Assembly: GCF_013409995.1 (NCBI RefSeq)
Contig: NZ_JACCBX010000013.1
Coordinates: forward strand, 62,001-126,000
Source of the DNA: Neobacillus driksii
GTDB lineage: Bacteria; Bacillota; Bacilli; Bacillales; Cytobacillaceae
Length of the DNA: 64,000 nucleotides
Direction: 5' to 3'
In this document: in pieces, positions 23,455-32,650 of the stretch
Position numbering within the stretch: the first letter of the stretch is position 1
Layout: the number at the start of each line of letters is the position of its first letter
Notes under the pieces: generated by a model
The model's input: only the letters and a program-made list of their open reading frames with translations
What the model was told of the DNA's origin: nothing
Database searches by the model: none
Position numbers and translations under genes: made by a program

Positions 23455-25190
23455 CCAATCATCTCCTTCTCCAACTCACTGTATTGTGCTTTGTATAATT
23501 CATAGTACTGTCCTCTTAATGCCAGCAGTTCTTCATGTGTTCCTTCTTCTGCAACCATCCCCTGGTCTAAAAGGAGAATTTTATCTGCATTCCTGACAGT
23601 GATAAGCCGGTGTGCGATAGTGATTGTCGTCCTGCCTGGAATTAATTGTTCAAGCGCCTCCTGAACCTTTTCTTCCGTTTCACCATCTAAGGAGGATGTC
23701 GCTTCATCAAAAATTAAAACTGGCGGCTGGCGTAAAATCGCTCTTGCAAGTGCTACTCTTTGCCTTTGTCCACCGGATAGCTTTAACCCTCGTTCGCCGA
23801 CCACCGTTTCGTACTTGTCTTCCAATGATTGCATTAACTCAGTTAACCCAGCAGCTTCCACTGCTCTATCTAGTTCTTCTTGGGTTGCATCCTTTTTTCC
23901 ATATAAAAGATTATTGCGCAGCGTACTGTTTAAGAGAAATGTTTCCTGAGAAACAACGCCCACCTGCTGCCTAAAACTATTTCGGTTGTAGTCAAAGAGA
24001 TTCTTTCCATCTATAAGAACCGAGCCTTTTTCAGGTTCATATAAGCCAAGAAGAATTTGTATAAGAGTACTCTTCCCGCCTCCGCTAGTACCCACAATAC
24101 CAATGTGCTTCCCTTGTTCCATTGAGAGAGAAACACCTTTTAGGATTTTTTTATCACTTTCAGGATAAGTGAACCAAATGTTATTTAAGTTTATATTTCC
24201 TTCTACCACTCCAAACGCGGGTAACTTTTCATCATGTTCTTCTGGTAAATCAAAATATTCATAGATTCTCTGCAGAGCAGGAATAGCCTGTTGAATTGTT
24301 AAAGCATTTTCAGCCAACGATCTTACTGGCAAAAACATGATGGGAATAAAGTTAAGGCAGGCAATCAAGGTTCCAATCGTAAGATTACCTTTCCAAATGG
24401 AAAAGCCTCCGATTAACATGACAACTCCGGGAGTTGCTATATTAAATAAATTCCCTAATCGCCAATTGACCTTTCCGATCAACGCGGCGCGAATTGAGTA
24501 GTTTTTCCATGCTGTCTGTTTTTTCTGCTGCGTTTCTATTTCCTTTTTTTGTGTCTGAAACGTCCTTACAAGTCTGGTACTTTCAATGCTTTCTTGCAGG
24601 TGCTGATACATATCTGCGCTCATATCTCTTTGTACAGCGCTCATCTTCCTCATCGTTTTGCCCAGCTTAAATGAAGGAAATATGTAAATAGCGAATACCG
24701 CAAACATTACGATGGCTGCTGGCCAATACAAAGCAAATACTGCTGTAAATGCAGCAATAGCACCGATAACTTGTTGTAAAATACGCGGGACAACTGTATT
24801 ATTCAAGTTTTGAACTGACTCGACATCATGGGTTAAGCGGTATAGCATATCGCCTCTTGATGTCGTTGTAAAAAAGGACATCGGTGTCCGATGCAGCTTT
24901 TTAAAGGCCCGAATCTGCATGTCAGTGATTACATCGAGGCCGATTTTAACCTGCACATACTCCTGCAAGGTTTCAAACAATGACTTCCCTAGGAAAGCGA
25001 CTAGAACACCGCCGACAATCCATAGCAAAAAGGACGTCTCTCTTGCCCCAATTACTTCATCCACTAATTTACCTGCGAGTATAGGAGGCAAGATTGTAAA
25101 TGCCCCGCCAATTAATGAAAAAGTTAGAGCAAGCAGCAATTTTCTCCAGTACGGTTTAAAATGACCCAATGTAGTTTTTAATATATTCAT
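23451..25190 (-). CDS. Heterodimeric ABC exporter, first half-transporter
   Basis: 579 residues from the ATG at 25190, which follows GAGGGGGA; an upstream in-frame start at 25205 lacks a site. Six transmembrane helices (about 15-310), then a nucleotide-binding domain with Walker A GTSGGGKST, signature LSGGQRQRVALARA, Walker B VLIFDEATSSLD and switch His in IAHRLITV. It is the first gene of a two-gene operon. Whether the cargo is a drug, a lipid or a peptide cannot be told. Confidence 0.9.
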   Translation of the reverse strand: MNILKTTLGHFKPYWRKLLLALTFSLIGGAFTILPPILAGKLVDEVIGARETSFLLWIVGGVLVAFLGKSLFETLQEYVQVKIGLDVITDMQIRAFKKLHRTPMSFFTTTSRGDMLYRLTHDVESVQNLNNTVVPRILQQVIGAIAAFTAVFALYWPAAIVMFAVFAIYIFPSFKLGKTMRKMSAVQRDMSADMYQHLQESIESTRLVRTFQTQKKEIETQQKKQTAWKNYSIRAALIGKVNWRLGNLFNIATPGVVMLIGGFSIWKGNLTIGTLIACLNFIPIMFLPVRSLAENALTIQQAIPALQRIYEYFDLPEEHDEKLPAFGVVEGNINLNNIWFTYPESDKKILKGVSLSMEQGKHIGIVGTSGGGKSTLIQILLGLYEPEKGSVLIDGKNLFDYNRNSFRQQVGVVSQETFLLNSTLRNNLLYGKKDATQEELDRAVEAAGLTELMQSLEDKYETVVGERGLKLSGGQRQRVALARAILRQPPVLIFDEATSSLDGETEEKVQEALEQLIPGRTTITIAHRLITVRNADKILLLDQGMVAEEGTHEELLALRGQYYELYKAQYSELEKEMIG

Positions 25191-25293
25191 AATTTTCCCC
25201 CTCACCGAGATACTATTTTATTACAAATTTTAGAAATATTCATTACTATTTGAAAAAAATTTTTTTATATAATATTTCACCCTATACCACCGC

Positions 25294-25326
25294 AAAAAGG
25301 TAACAGCCCTTGGGTTGTTACCTTTT
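25294..25326. terminator. Terminator, T runs on both strands
   Basis: AAAAGGTAACA / TGTTACCTTTT stem extended by CCC / GGG. On the minus strand it ends transcription of the isoprenoid synthase gene. Confidence 0.88.
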
Positions 25327-25342
25327 TTGTGCATTTATATTT

Positions 25343-27727
25343 TTAATGATCACGGTGGACAATATAATTTAATAAGTGCCTTAGAAATGCAGTATTCTGC
25401 GGAATTTCATGCAGAGTTTCCATAGCAAGGCAATAATGTTCCCACATTGCTTTTTTGGCACCATCCACTCCTAAGATCGATACAAAGGTTGAATTGTTAT
25501 TATCTGCATCTTTTCCGACGGGTTTGCCAAGAGTATTTAAATCCCCTTCTACATCCAGGAGGTCATCTTTAATTTGAAAGGCAATCCCGGTATGATAGGC
25601 GTATTTTTTCAACGCTTGCATTTCCAAGTCTTTTGCATTTGCTAGAATAGCAGGCATAATGAGAGCAGCTTCAAAGGCGATTCCGGTTTTATAAAAACAC
25701 AGCATATTCAATTGATCCACTGTTAATGGTTTACCTCTAGAACCCAAGTCCATCGCCTGCCCTTTACACATTTCTGCTGTCATTTGCGCAGAATAGTGAA
25801 CCAATTTAAGCACACTTTTCGAATCAAAATCGTCAAGCGATGCTTGTTCTTCAATGGCCTTTTGAGTAAGAAAGAGTCCCGTTAATTCGGCGATTGCATT
25901 GTTATAAACCATGTGGAGAGTGGAACGCCCTCTGCGGTACGACGCATTATCTTGGGATGGCAAATCATCAAAGATTAGGGAAGCAGTATGCATAAATTCC
26001 AATGATCGTAACAGCGGCACAATGGCTGACTGACTTAATCCATATTCATTTATACCCATAATCCACGAAATGATCGGCCTCAGCCGTTTTCCATCGCCCT
26101 CAAGACTATAGTTTGCCGCCTCGGTAATCGGCTCACTTAACAAAGGTGCATTTTCATCTTTAGCGATAGGCAGCAGGTGGTTAATCTGTTCCCGTACACG
26201 TTCAATACTCTCTTGAAATTCTTCTTGTTCTTTACGTTCATTTTTAAGATTGGTAATCATATGATCGCGGAGAAGTTTATCAAAGAAATCGACATCATCT
26301 GCTTTACTGACCATTTTTTGGATTAGTGCATTAAATTTGGAATTCCCTGAAGCAAATAACTCCATCACTTCATTGTACTTCTTTGAACCCACACGTTCTT
26401 TAAATCTTTTTAATCCATTTATCGCACGATTTAAAATTACCTCACGTGCCTTCTTATCCGATTGATAAACATGATGAATTAAATTGGAAATAACACTCCA
26501 ATATAATTCAAATGGATTTATTAGATCGGCACGCTGGGCATGATATTTAAGATAATAGGTATAAGGTGTTACCGCACCATTTTCCAAGTCCTCAAACATA
26601 TCTGCAAAGTCATCTGCCAGTTGGTTATATATACCATAATAGAAGGTTCGCTTGTCAAAGCCTTCATCTTCATCGGCCGTAATGACGGACCGGACAATTA
26701 ATCGTGACGAGGCAGATTTAAGAATAACCGGAATAAACAGCTCTTCATTCGTGTAATTTCCGTTTGATAAATCCTTTTCACGGTCCACTTCCTGTGATTG
26801 AAAAAAAACATACGATTGTTCAAAAAATGATTTTATCGTCTCCGGCCGCTGCTGGGCTTTAATATATTCAAATCCCTCGCGAAGCTCTGAATGAATGAAG
26901 GTGATTAAAGCTTGGTTCTTTTCTTCCCAGCCCCTTCCTAATTTCGGTACGGCTCCAGTGGTAAGAGTGGTCCGTATTAAATTGGAATATTGTTTTTTCT
27001 CTTTATTGGATAAAACTTTGGAGTCGAGAAGGTCATCAATGAATGGATAGGTTAAACCATAGGCATAGCCTAACCGAATGGCCCTATCAAGTCTTTGTGC
27101 ACGTTCTTCAGCCGGGGTTTTATCCCCCATTTCTTCGACCTCGTGCAGAATGACTCCTGCTATAATTTTAATTAGCTTACGCTGGGCATGATTGGCATCC
27201 ATCCCCTTTGGTATATGGTTTGCGACCGTCTTTAGTTTGTTCATTACCCAGATGATCGTAGATTCAATAGCTTCCTTCTGTGCCCATCTGTACAGCCAAG
27301 CCATCGAGAAAAGCTCATTTTTATTTTCACGATTTTCCTTGGGTTGAGTAAAATTGTTTTTTAAACTTGCCACAACACTTTGAATTCTAGTCTGTGTCTC
27401 ATTAGAATCCAGTGCTTTTCCTAAATCACGCATAAAAATATAGGAGATGCTTCTATCAAGGTAGTTATCTAATTTTCCTGTGTAATCCAGCCATTGGAGA
27501 TAACTGTGATACTCAAACGAAGTCGGTTTTCTCTTTCTGCGAGAAAGGAAAGTTACGAATGAATGATGGTGGATATGGTTGTGCTTCCAGGATTGTATAT
27601 CCCTTGTAAGAGTGGTAACATAGCTTTTCTGCATAACCTGCTGATAGAGTGATTGAAAATAATCACTTGCCTTTTCCTCAGCCATACCATAGCATGTATC
27701 TTCATTTATTATTAACGACTCGATCAT
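25343..27727 (-). CDS. Fused protein with two isoprenoid-synthase-like halves
   Basis: 794 residues, more than twice a normal polyprenyl synthase. The C-terminal part (about 505-794) is a complete trans-polyprenyl diphosphate synthase: GDGKRLRP (544-551), first Asp-rich motif DDLPSQD (587-593) of the DDx4D bacterial type, GQAMDL, and second Asp-rich motif DDLLD (721-725). The N-terminal half (about 1-500) is helical and also has an Asp-rich FIDDLLD (229-235) and a second ADDFADMFED (371-380), about 140 residues apart as in class I isoprenoid enzymes. I infer a bifunctional enzyme: the C-terminus makes a prenyl diphosphate and the N-terminus may use it, perhaps as a terpene synthase. No other terpenoid gene is adjacent. 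The gene stands alone. Confidence 0.8.
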   Translation of the reverse strand: MIESLIINEDTCYGMAEEKASDYFQSLYQQVMQKSYVTTLTRDIQSWKHNHIHHHSFVTFLSRRKRKPTSFEYHSYLQWLDYTGKLDNYLDRSISYIFMRDLGKALDSNETQTRIQSVVASLKNNFTQPKENRENKNELFSMAWLYRWAQKEAIESTIIWVMNKLKTVANHIPKGMDANHAQRKLIKIIAGVILHEVEEMGDKTPAEERAQRLDRAIRLGYAYGLTYPFIDDLLDSKVLSNKEKKQYSNLIRTTLTTGAVPKLGRGWEEKNQALITFIHSELREGFEYIKAQQRPETIKSFFEQSYVFFQSQEVDREKDLSNGNYTNEELFIPVILKSASSRLIVRSVITADEDEGFDKRTFYYGIYNQLADDFADMFEDLENGAVTPYTYYLKYHAQRADLINPFELYWSVISNLIHHVYQSDKKAREVILNRAINGLKRFKERVGSKKYNEVMELFASGNSKFNALIQKMVSKADDVDFFDKLLRDHMITNLKNERKEQEEFQESIERVREQINHLLPIAKDENAPLLSEPITEAANYSLEGDGKRLRPIISWIMGINEYGLSQSAIVPLLRSLEFMHTASLIFDDLPSQDNASYRRGRSTLHMVYNNAIAELTGLFLTQKAIEEQASLDDFDSKSVLKLVHYSAQMTAEMCKGQAMDLGSRGKPLTVDQLNMLCFYKTGIAFEAALIMPAILANAKDLEMQALKKYAYHTGIAFQIKDDLLDVEGDLNTLGKPVGKDADNNNSTFVSILGVDGAKKAMWEHYCLAMETLHEIPQNTAFLRHLLNYIVHRDH

Positions 27728-27821
27728 TTAAACATTACCTCAACTTCACGTTCACTTTAGTTTGTATATTAATAATACACGTAAGCATTAGCTTTATAAC
27801 TAGAAAACTGAAAATTAAATT

Positions 27822-27852
27822 AAAAAATCCCTCAGACCTTTGGATCTGAGGG
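27822..27852 (-). terminator. Terminator of the efflux operon
   Basis: TCCCTCAGATCC / GGTCTGAGGGA-type stem followed on the minus strand by TTTTTTAATTT. Confidence 0.85.
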
Positions 27853-27866
27853 AAATTAATATTCAG

Positions 27867-29072
27867 TCATTCATATCGTAATGCCTCAATCGGACTAAGC
27901 TTAGAGGCTTTGTTTGCTGGAAGCATACCAAAGATAATACCAATTAAGGCTGAAAAGCTCACACCTATCAGAACGATTAATGGACTAACGGTTGCAGTAA
28001 TCGGCGAAAACTTCGAAACGAGGATACTGCCTACTGCTGCCAGACCAATTCCAATCAGTCCTCCTAGTGAAGTTAACGTGATGGACTCAATTAAAAACTG
28101 TAAGAGTATTTTCCTTCTTGTCGCACCAATGGCTTTCCTAAGTCCAATTTCCCGGGTTCTTTCTGTGACAGAAACTAGCATAATATTCATGACACCAATC
28201 CCGCCTACTAAGAGGGAAATACCTGCGATACTTCCAATTAATAAGGTTAGTAAAGATATCATTGTGTTTAATTCTCTTTCATAGTCCTCAAAATCATTTG
28301 TCGAATACTTGCCGTCTTCAAGACCCTTTTCTGTTGTCAATGTATCTGCAGCTAGCCTGCCTGTCTCAGAAATGTTCTCAGGATCACTAGCAATAACCGA
28401 TAATTGTTCGATTTCTCGGTTACCAAACATCATCGAGATAACAGAACGAGGCATAAGCATCTCGCCCGTTTCGGTATTTCGGAATTGCTCAGGCAGTGGT
28501 GATTCATACACACCCACCACCTTGTAAGGATTATCATTTAAATTGATAATCTCGCCAATAGGGGTTTCAGTTTCCTTAAAGAACTTTTCCCTTGCTATGG
28601 TGTCAATAAGGACTACCCGATTCAAACCATCGTTATCCGCCGCGTACAATGCTCTTCCTTCTACTACTTTAATATCCCTAGCAGGAAAAAATTCCGCACC
28701 AACACCGGTAATTTGCATTTCACCCTGCTCATCATCATGTGTCATCATCCCCCAGCCTTGATTCGTAGCAACCACAGCCTTAACACCGGGCACTTCAGCG
28801 AGCGTTTGAATATCTTCAGAGGTTAATTCAGGTTCCTGCCAAAACATTTCTGTTTCACCTTCTGGCGGGATATACTCATAATAAATTTGAATGGCATTCT
28901 TATCTGTACTAAACAATTCATTCGTCATTTGCTTCTTTGTACCTTGGCCAATTGCTACGATAATGATAACGGCTGCAACACCAATAATAATTCCAAGCAT
29001 AGTTAAGATGGATCTTATTTTATGATTCCAGATAGATGAAAGGGCAATTTTGAAACTCTCCCATATATTCAT
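27867..29072 (-). CDS. MacB/YknZ-like ABC permease
   Basis: 401 residues with four transmembrane helices: one at the N-terminus (about 17-40, SILTMLGIIIGVAAVIIIVA) and three after residue 275, with a large extracytoplasmic domain between (MacB_PCD and FtsX domains). ERTREIGLRKAIGA is the conserved coupling segment. Family knowledge: it works with an ATPase and a membrane-fusion adaptor to expel peptides or antibiotics; in B. subtilis YknXYZ protects against the SDP killing factor. Its start overlaps the ATPase stop by 4 bp. Confidence 0.88.
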   Translation of the reverse strand: MNIWESFKIALSSIWNHKIRSILTMLGIIIGVAAVIIIVAIGQGTKKQMTNELFSTDKNAIQIYYEYIPPEGETEMFWQEPELTSEDIQTLAEVPGVKAVVATNQGWGMMTHDDEQGEMQITGVGAEFFPARDIKVVEGRALYAADNDGLNRVVLIDTIAREKFFKETETPIGEIINLNDNPYKVVGVYESPLPEQFRNTETGEMLMPRSVISMMFGNREIEQLSVIASDPENISETGRLAADTLTTEKGLEDGKYSTNDFEDYERELNTMISLLTLLIGSIAGISLLVGGIGVMNIMLVSVTERTREIGLRKAIGATRRKILLQFLIESITLTSLGGLIGIGLAAVGSILVSKFSPITATVSPLIVLIGVSFSALIGIIFGMLPANKASKLSPIEALRYE

Positions 29073-29749
29073 GATGTCACCCTCCGGTCATCCGTTATCC
29101 GGCCATCTTTTATGGTAATAATTCTTTTTGCATATGCCGCTATTTCTTCTTCGTGGGTAACTATGATCACCGTTTTTCCTTCTTCATTGAGCTGTGTAAA
29201 AAGCTTCATTATTTGTCCGCTCGTATTCGAATCCAGCGCACCGGTCGGTTCATCGGCTAAGAGGATAGTAGGATTATTCACCAGTGCTCTTGCGATTGCC
29301 ACACGCTGCTTCTGACCTCCAGACAATTGATTGGGTAAATGCTTCATTCGATCACCTAAGCCTACCTTTACTAATAGGTCTTTTGCTCTCGATGTTCTTT
29401 CACGTTTGGAAACCCCAGCATATACAAGCGGTGAGGCCACATTTTTAATGGCGTTGTCTCTTGGAAACATAAAGAATTGTTGAAAAACAAAACCGACATG
29501 CTCATTCCTTAGCTTAGCAAGAATGCTCTCTTTTGCGGAAGCGATTTGTTCCCCATTTAATTCATATGTACCTGAAGACGGATAATCTAGGAATCCAATG
29601 ATATTCATCAAGGTAGATTTACCGGATCCAGAAGGACCCATAATAGCTACAAACTCTCCATCTTCTATCGTTAAATCAATACCATGAAGTACTGGGACCT
29701 CTAATGAACCCTTTCCATATACTTTTGTAATATTACTCAACTTCATCAT
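29069..29749 (-). CDS. MacB/YknY-like ABC ATPase
   Basis: 226 residues: one nucleotide-binding domain of the LolD/MacB type with Walker A GPSGSGKST, signature LSGGQKQRVAIARA, Walker B ILLADEPTGALD and switch His in IVTHEEEIA. Its 5' end lies inside the last codons of the adaptor gene (17-bp overlap) and its 3' end overlaps the permease start, so all three are tightly coupled. Confidence 0.9.
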   Translation of the reverse strand: MMKLSNITKVYGKGSLEVPVLHGIDLTIEDGEFVAIMGPSGSGKSTLMNIIGFLDYPSSGTYELNGEQIASAKESILAKLRNEHVGFVFQQFFMFPRDNAIKNVASPLVYAGVSKRERTSRAKDLLVKVGLGDRMKHLPNQLSGGQKQRVAIARALVNNPTILLADEPTGALDSNTSGQIMKLFTQLNEEGKTVIIVTHEEEIAAYAKRIITIKDGRITDDRRVTS

Positions 29750-30959
29750 AAGAGGTCACTTCCATTCCATCATGCATTTCTCCTGTTGGTGTAAGGACAA
29801 CTAATTCTCCGGGCGTAACTCCAGATGTAACTTCAATAAAGGCATCATTCATAACCCCTGTTTGAACTTCACGTCTTTCTAATGTTCCATCTTTTAAAAC
29901 ATATACTATTTTGATTCCAGCCTCATCCATTAAGGCAGGATGCGGGATTGCAATCTTTTTGGTGGAATCACCAGCTTTTATTTCTAAAGAAACGTGGAAA
30001 CCTTGACGCAGCTCGGAGGTATCATCTGTAATAACTACTTTAAAAGGATACATGGTCACATTTCCAGCTCCCCCGCCGCCTTCAAATCCTTCACCACCGC
30101 CGCCATCAGCATTGGGGAATTGTGAAACAGATTCAACCGCACCATTCCATTCACGGTCTTTAAACACTTTTGGACGAATAATAACGGGTTGTCCTTCTTT
30201 AATCTTGACTGTGTCGAATTCGCTCATCGACCCAATAACTTTATAGGGTTGACTTGAAATAATGTGAATAACAGGTTCTGCTGCTCCTGCCTCAGTATTT
30301 GCAACATTTTGATTAACCTTTACTATAATCCCATCCATTTTGCTAACAATCGTCATTTCATTTTTCTGTGCGTTTAATTCCTTTATTCTGTCTTCAGCCG
30401 AGGTAATTTCCGATTTTGTACTTTCATATTGCATTTCTTGTTGGACCTTTTCATTCGCTAGCTGGTTTACGTCTTCTTGTGTCGGTATGCCTTCCGTTTG
30501 CCCTTCTGCTGAAGGACCCTGCGTCTCCATCTTCTTTTTAGCTTCGGCTAAGCGCTTCGTTAAATCGGAAATTTGGCTTTGTTCTGTTTTCCCTCTACTT
30601 TGCAGCAATTCCTTCTCACGGACTGCTCTATTAAGTTCGCTATCTATTTTTGAAGAATCATAGATTAATAGTGGGTCTCCAGCTTTGACTGCCTGGTTCT
30701 CCGCCACTTTAAATTCACTGATTTCCCCTTTTTCAGGTTCTAAAAAGACTTTTTGCTCACTTTCCGGGACAATTTTACCCGTAACAAGAATGGATTCTAC
30801 CAATTCTTGTTCACTAACCTTTTGGACACTTACACTCATGACACCGCTATCATTACTTACTGGTTCTGTCCCTGCTTTCGCATAAAAATATGTACCCGTG
30901 CTCGCAATGACAAGTATTCCTGTAATAACTGCTACCCAAATCCATACCTTTTTCTTCAC
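29733..30959 (-). CDS. Membrane-fusion adaptor (YknX/MacA-like)
   Basis: 408 residues: N-terminal membrane anchor (about 5-27), a barrel-sandwich domain split by a coiled-coil hairpin (about 105-205, rich in Glu, Lys, Gln), a beta-barrel and a membrane-proximal domain. A Gly-rich loop (GGGGEGFEGGGG, around residue 290) is an odd insertion. Family knowledge: the adaptor is needed with the MacB-type permease and ATPase for export of toxic peptides or drugs. No YknW-like gene is seen next to it. Confidence 0.85.
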   Translation of the reverse strand: MKKKVWIWVAVITGILVIASTGTYFYAKAGTEPVSNDSGVMSVSVQKVSEQELVESILVTGKIVPESEQKVFLEPEKGEISEFKVAENQAVKAGDPLLIYDSSKIDSELNRAVREKELLQSRGKTEQSQISDLTKRLAEAKKKMETQGPSAEGQTEGIPTQEDVNQLANEKVQQEMQYESTKSEITSAEDRIKELNAQKNEMTIVSKMDGIIVKVNQNVANTEAGAAEPVIHIISSQPYKVIGSMSEFDTVKIKEGQPVIIRPKVFKDREWNGAVESVSQFPNADGGGGEGFEGGGGAGNVTMYPFKVVITDDTSELRQGFHVSLEIKAGDSTKKIAIPHPALMDEAGIKIVYVLKDGTLERREVQTGVMNDAFIEVTSGVTPGELVVLTPTGEMHDGMEVTSYDEVE

Positions 30960-31079
30960 CTATATACCCCCGTGGAATCTATTATTTTATCTACTACTAA
31001 CTATAAACAAACTGGAAATATTTTCAATGGTTTTTAACGGTAGGGTTTTCTGTTAATAATCGATAGATTCCATAGACAG

Positions 31080-31107
31080 TAAAAAGCCCTTCGATATGAA
31101 AGGCTTT
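31080..31107 (-). terminator. Terminator of selO
   Basis: AAGCCTTTC / GAAGGGCTT stem with one mismatch, then TTTACTG on the minus strand. Confidence 0.75.
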
Positions 31108-31127
31108 CTGCTTTATAATTTAGTTTC

Positions 31128-32594
31128 TTAAGTTCCGCAGAAGGTTCGATAAGGACGAGGTGATGGCGCGGGCAAAGTAGTGTAATCTTCCTGATTTGGA
31201 GTGTGCGAATAGGGATTAGATAATGCCTCCAAAAGCCTATCCATTACACTATAATCTCCATTATTTGCTGCTTCTAGTGCTTCCTCTACCCGGTGATTCC
31301 TTGGTATTACCGCTGGATTACTGTTCCTCATTAACATTTTGGAGGCGTCCATAGATTCTTGCTGTCTTCCTAGTCTTTCCTCCCACCGCTTTTGCCACTC
31401 GGTGAATTCTGTTGTTCCATACAGGTTTGTATCCTCTGGTTTATCAATAGTTAAGGTACGGAAGGTATTCGTATAGTCAGCACGGTGCTTCTGCATTATA
31501 TCTAGAAGGTCTTTAATAAGGGGTTTATCTTCTTCCTCTTCATTAAACAAACCTAATTTTGCTCGCATTCCCTCTAGCCAATTTGATTCAAAAAGCTGAG
31601 CAAAGTCAGAGAGCTTATCTTGTGCGAGCGTAACTGCCTCCTCCTGATTCTCATGCAACAGCGGCAGCAGAGCTTCAGCTAACCTTGCTAAATTCCAGAC
31701 ACCAATATTCGGTTGATTACCATATGCATACCGGCCTTCTCTGTCAATAGAACTGAACACAGTAGCTGGGTCAAAGGTATCCATGAAGGCACAAGGACCA
31801 TAATCGATGGTTTCTCCACTAATGGTCATGTTGTCGGTGTTCATGACCCCATGAATAAAACCGACTAACTGCCATTTAGTAATCAACATCGCTTGACGTT
31901 TAATCACTTCCTGAAGAAATGTAAGGTATTTGTTTTCGTCGTCTTCAATTTCAGGATAATGGCGTTTTATTGCATAGTCTGCTAGCTGGCGCAGTTCCTC
32001 TTCGCTGCCCCATCTGGCTGCATACTGAAAGGTACCGACACGCAGATGACTAGCAGCTACGCGAGTTAAAATGGCACCGGGCAAATAGGATTCACGAGCT
32101 ATTTCTTCCCCTGTCGTTACCACCGCTAAACTGCGAGTGGTAGGAATACCTAAACCATGCATGGCTTCTGAGATAATATATTCACGCAGCATCGGTCCGA
32201 GTGCCGCCCGGCCATCGCCCCCACGTGAATAAGGTGTTCTTCCTGAACCCTTAAGCTGAATATCAAAACGCTCACCTGTGGGTGTTATCTGTTCTCCAAG
32301 AAGTACAGCACGACCGTCCCCTAACATTGTAAAATGTCCAAATTGGTGTCCCGCATATGCTTGTGCAAGTGGCGATGCGCCATCCGGTATATGATTACCT
32401 CCGAAAACAGCTGCACCATCTTCACTTTGCAAGGTTTCTACATTCAAACCAAGTGATGCCGCCAGCTGTTTATTAAAAACAGATATCTTTGGTGAACGTA
32501 CTGGTGTTGGGTTCTGGCTGGTAAAAAAAGTTTGCGGCAAACGGGAATAACTATTATCAAAATTCCATCCTGATTGATTTAAATCCTTTGTCAT
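31128..32594 (-). CDS. selO: SelO / YdiU protein adenylyltransferase (AMPylator)
   Basis: 488 residues from the ATG at 32594, which follows a GGGGGAT site; an upstream in-frame start at 32612 has no better site. A pseudokinase-fold enzyme with the family signatures FGHFTMLGDGRAVLLGE, SGRTPYSRGGDGRAALGPML and the metal-binding GVMNTDNMTI and DYGPCAFMD. Family knowledge: SelO transfers AMP to protein Ser, Thr or Tyr in redox-stress protection. Full length for the bacterial form. Monocistronic with its own terminator. Confidence 0.92.
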   Translation of the reverse strand: MTKDLNQSGWNFDNSYSRLPQTFFTSQNPTPVRSPKISVFNKQLAASLGLNVETLQSEDGAAVFGGNHIPDGASPLAQAYAGHQFGHFTMLGDGRAVLLGEQITPTGERFDIQLKGSGRTPYSRGGDGRAALGPMLREYIISEAMHGLGIPTTRSLAVVTTGEEIARESYLPGAILTRVAASHLRVGTFQYAARWGSEEELRQLADYAIKRHYPEIEDDENKYLTFLQEVIKRQAMLITKWQLVGFIHGVMNTDNMTISGETIDYGPCAFMDTFDPATVFSSIDREGRYAYGNQPNIGVWNLARLAEALLPLLHENQEEAVTLAQDKLSDFAQLFESNWLEGMRAKLGLFNEEEEDKPLIKDLLDIMQKHRADYTNTFRTLTIDKPEDTNLYGTTEFTEWQKRWEERLGRQQESMDASKMLMRNSNPAVIPRNHRVEEALEAANNGDYSVMDRLLEALSNPYSHTPNQEDYTTLPAPSPRPYRTFCGT

Positions 32595-32650
32595 TATATC
32601 CCCCATTTCCATTTCTGTGATTCTTGCTATCCGGCTGCAATATTACTTCT

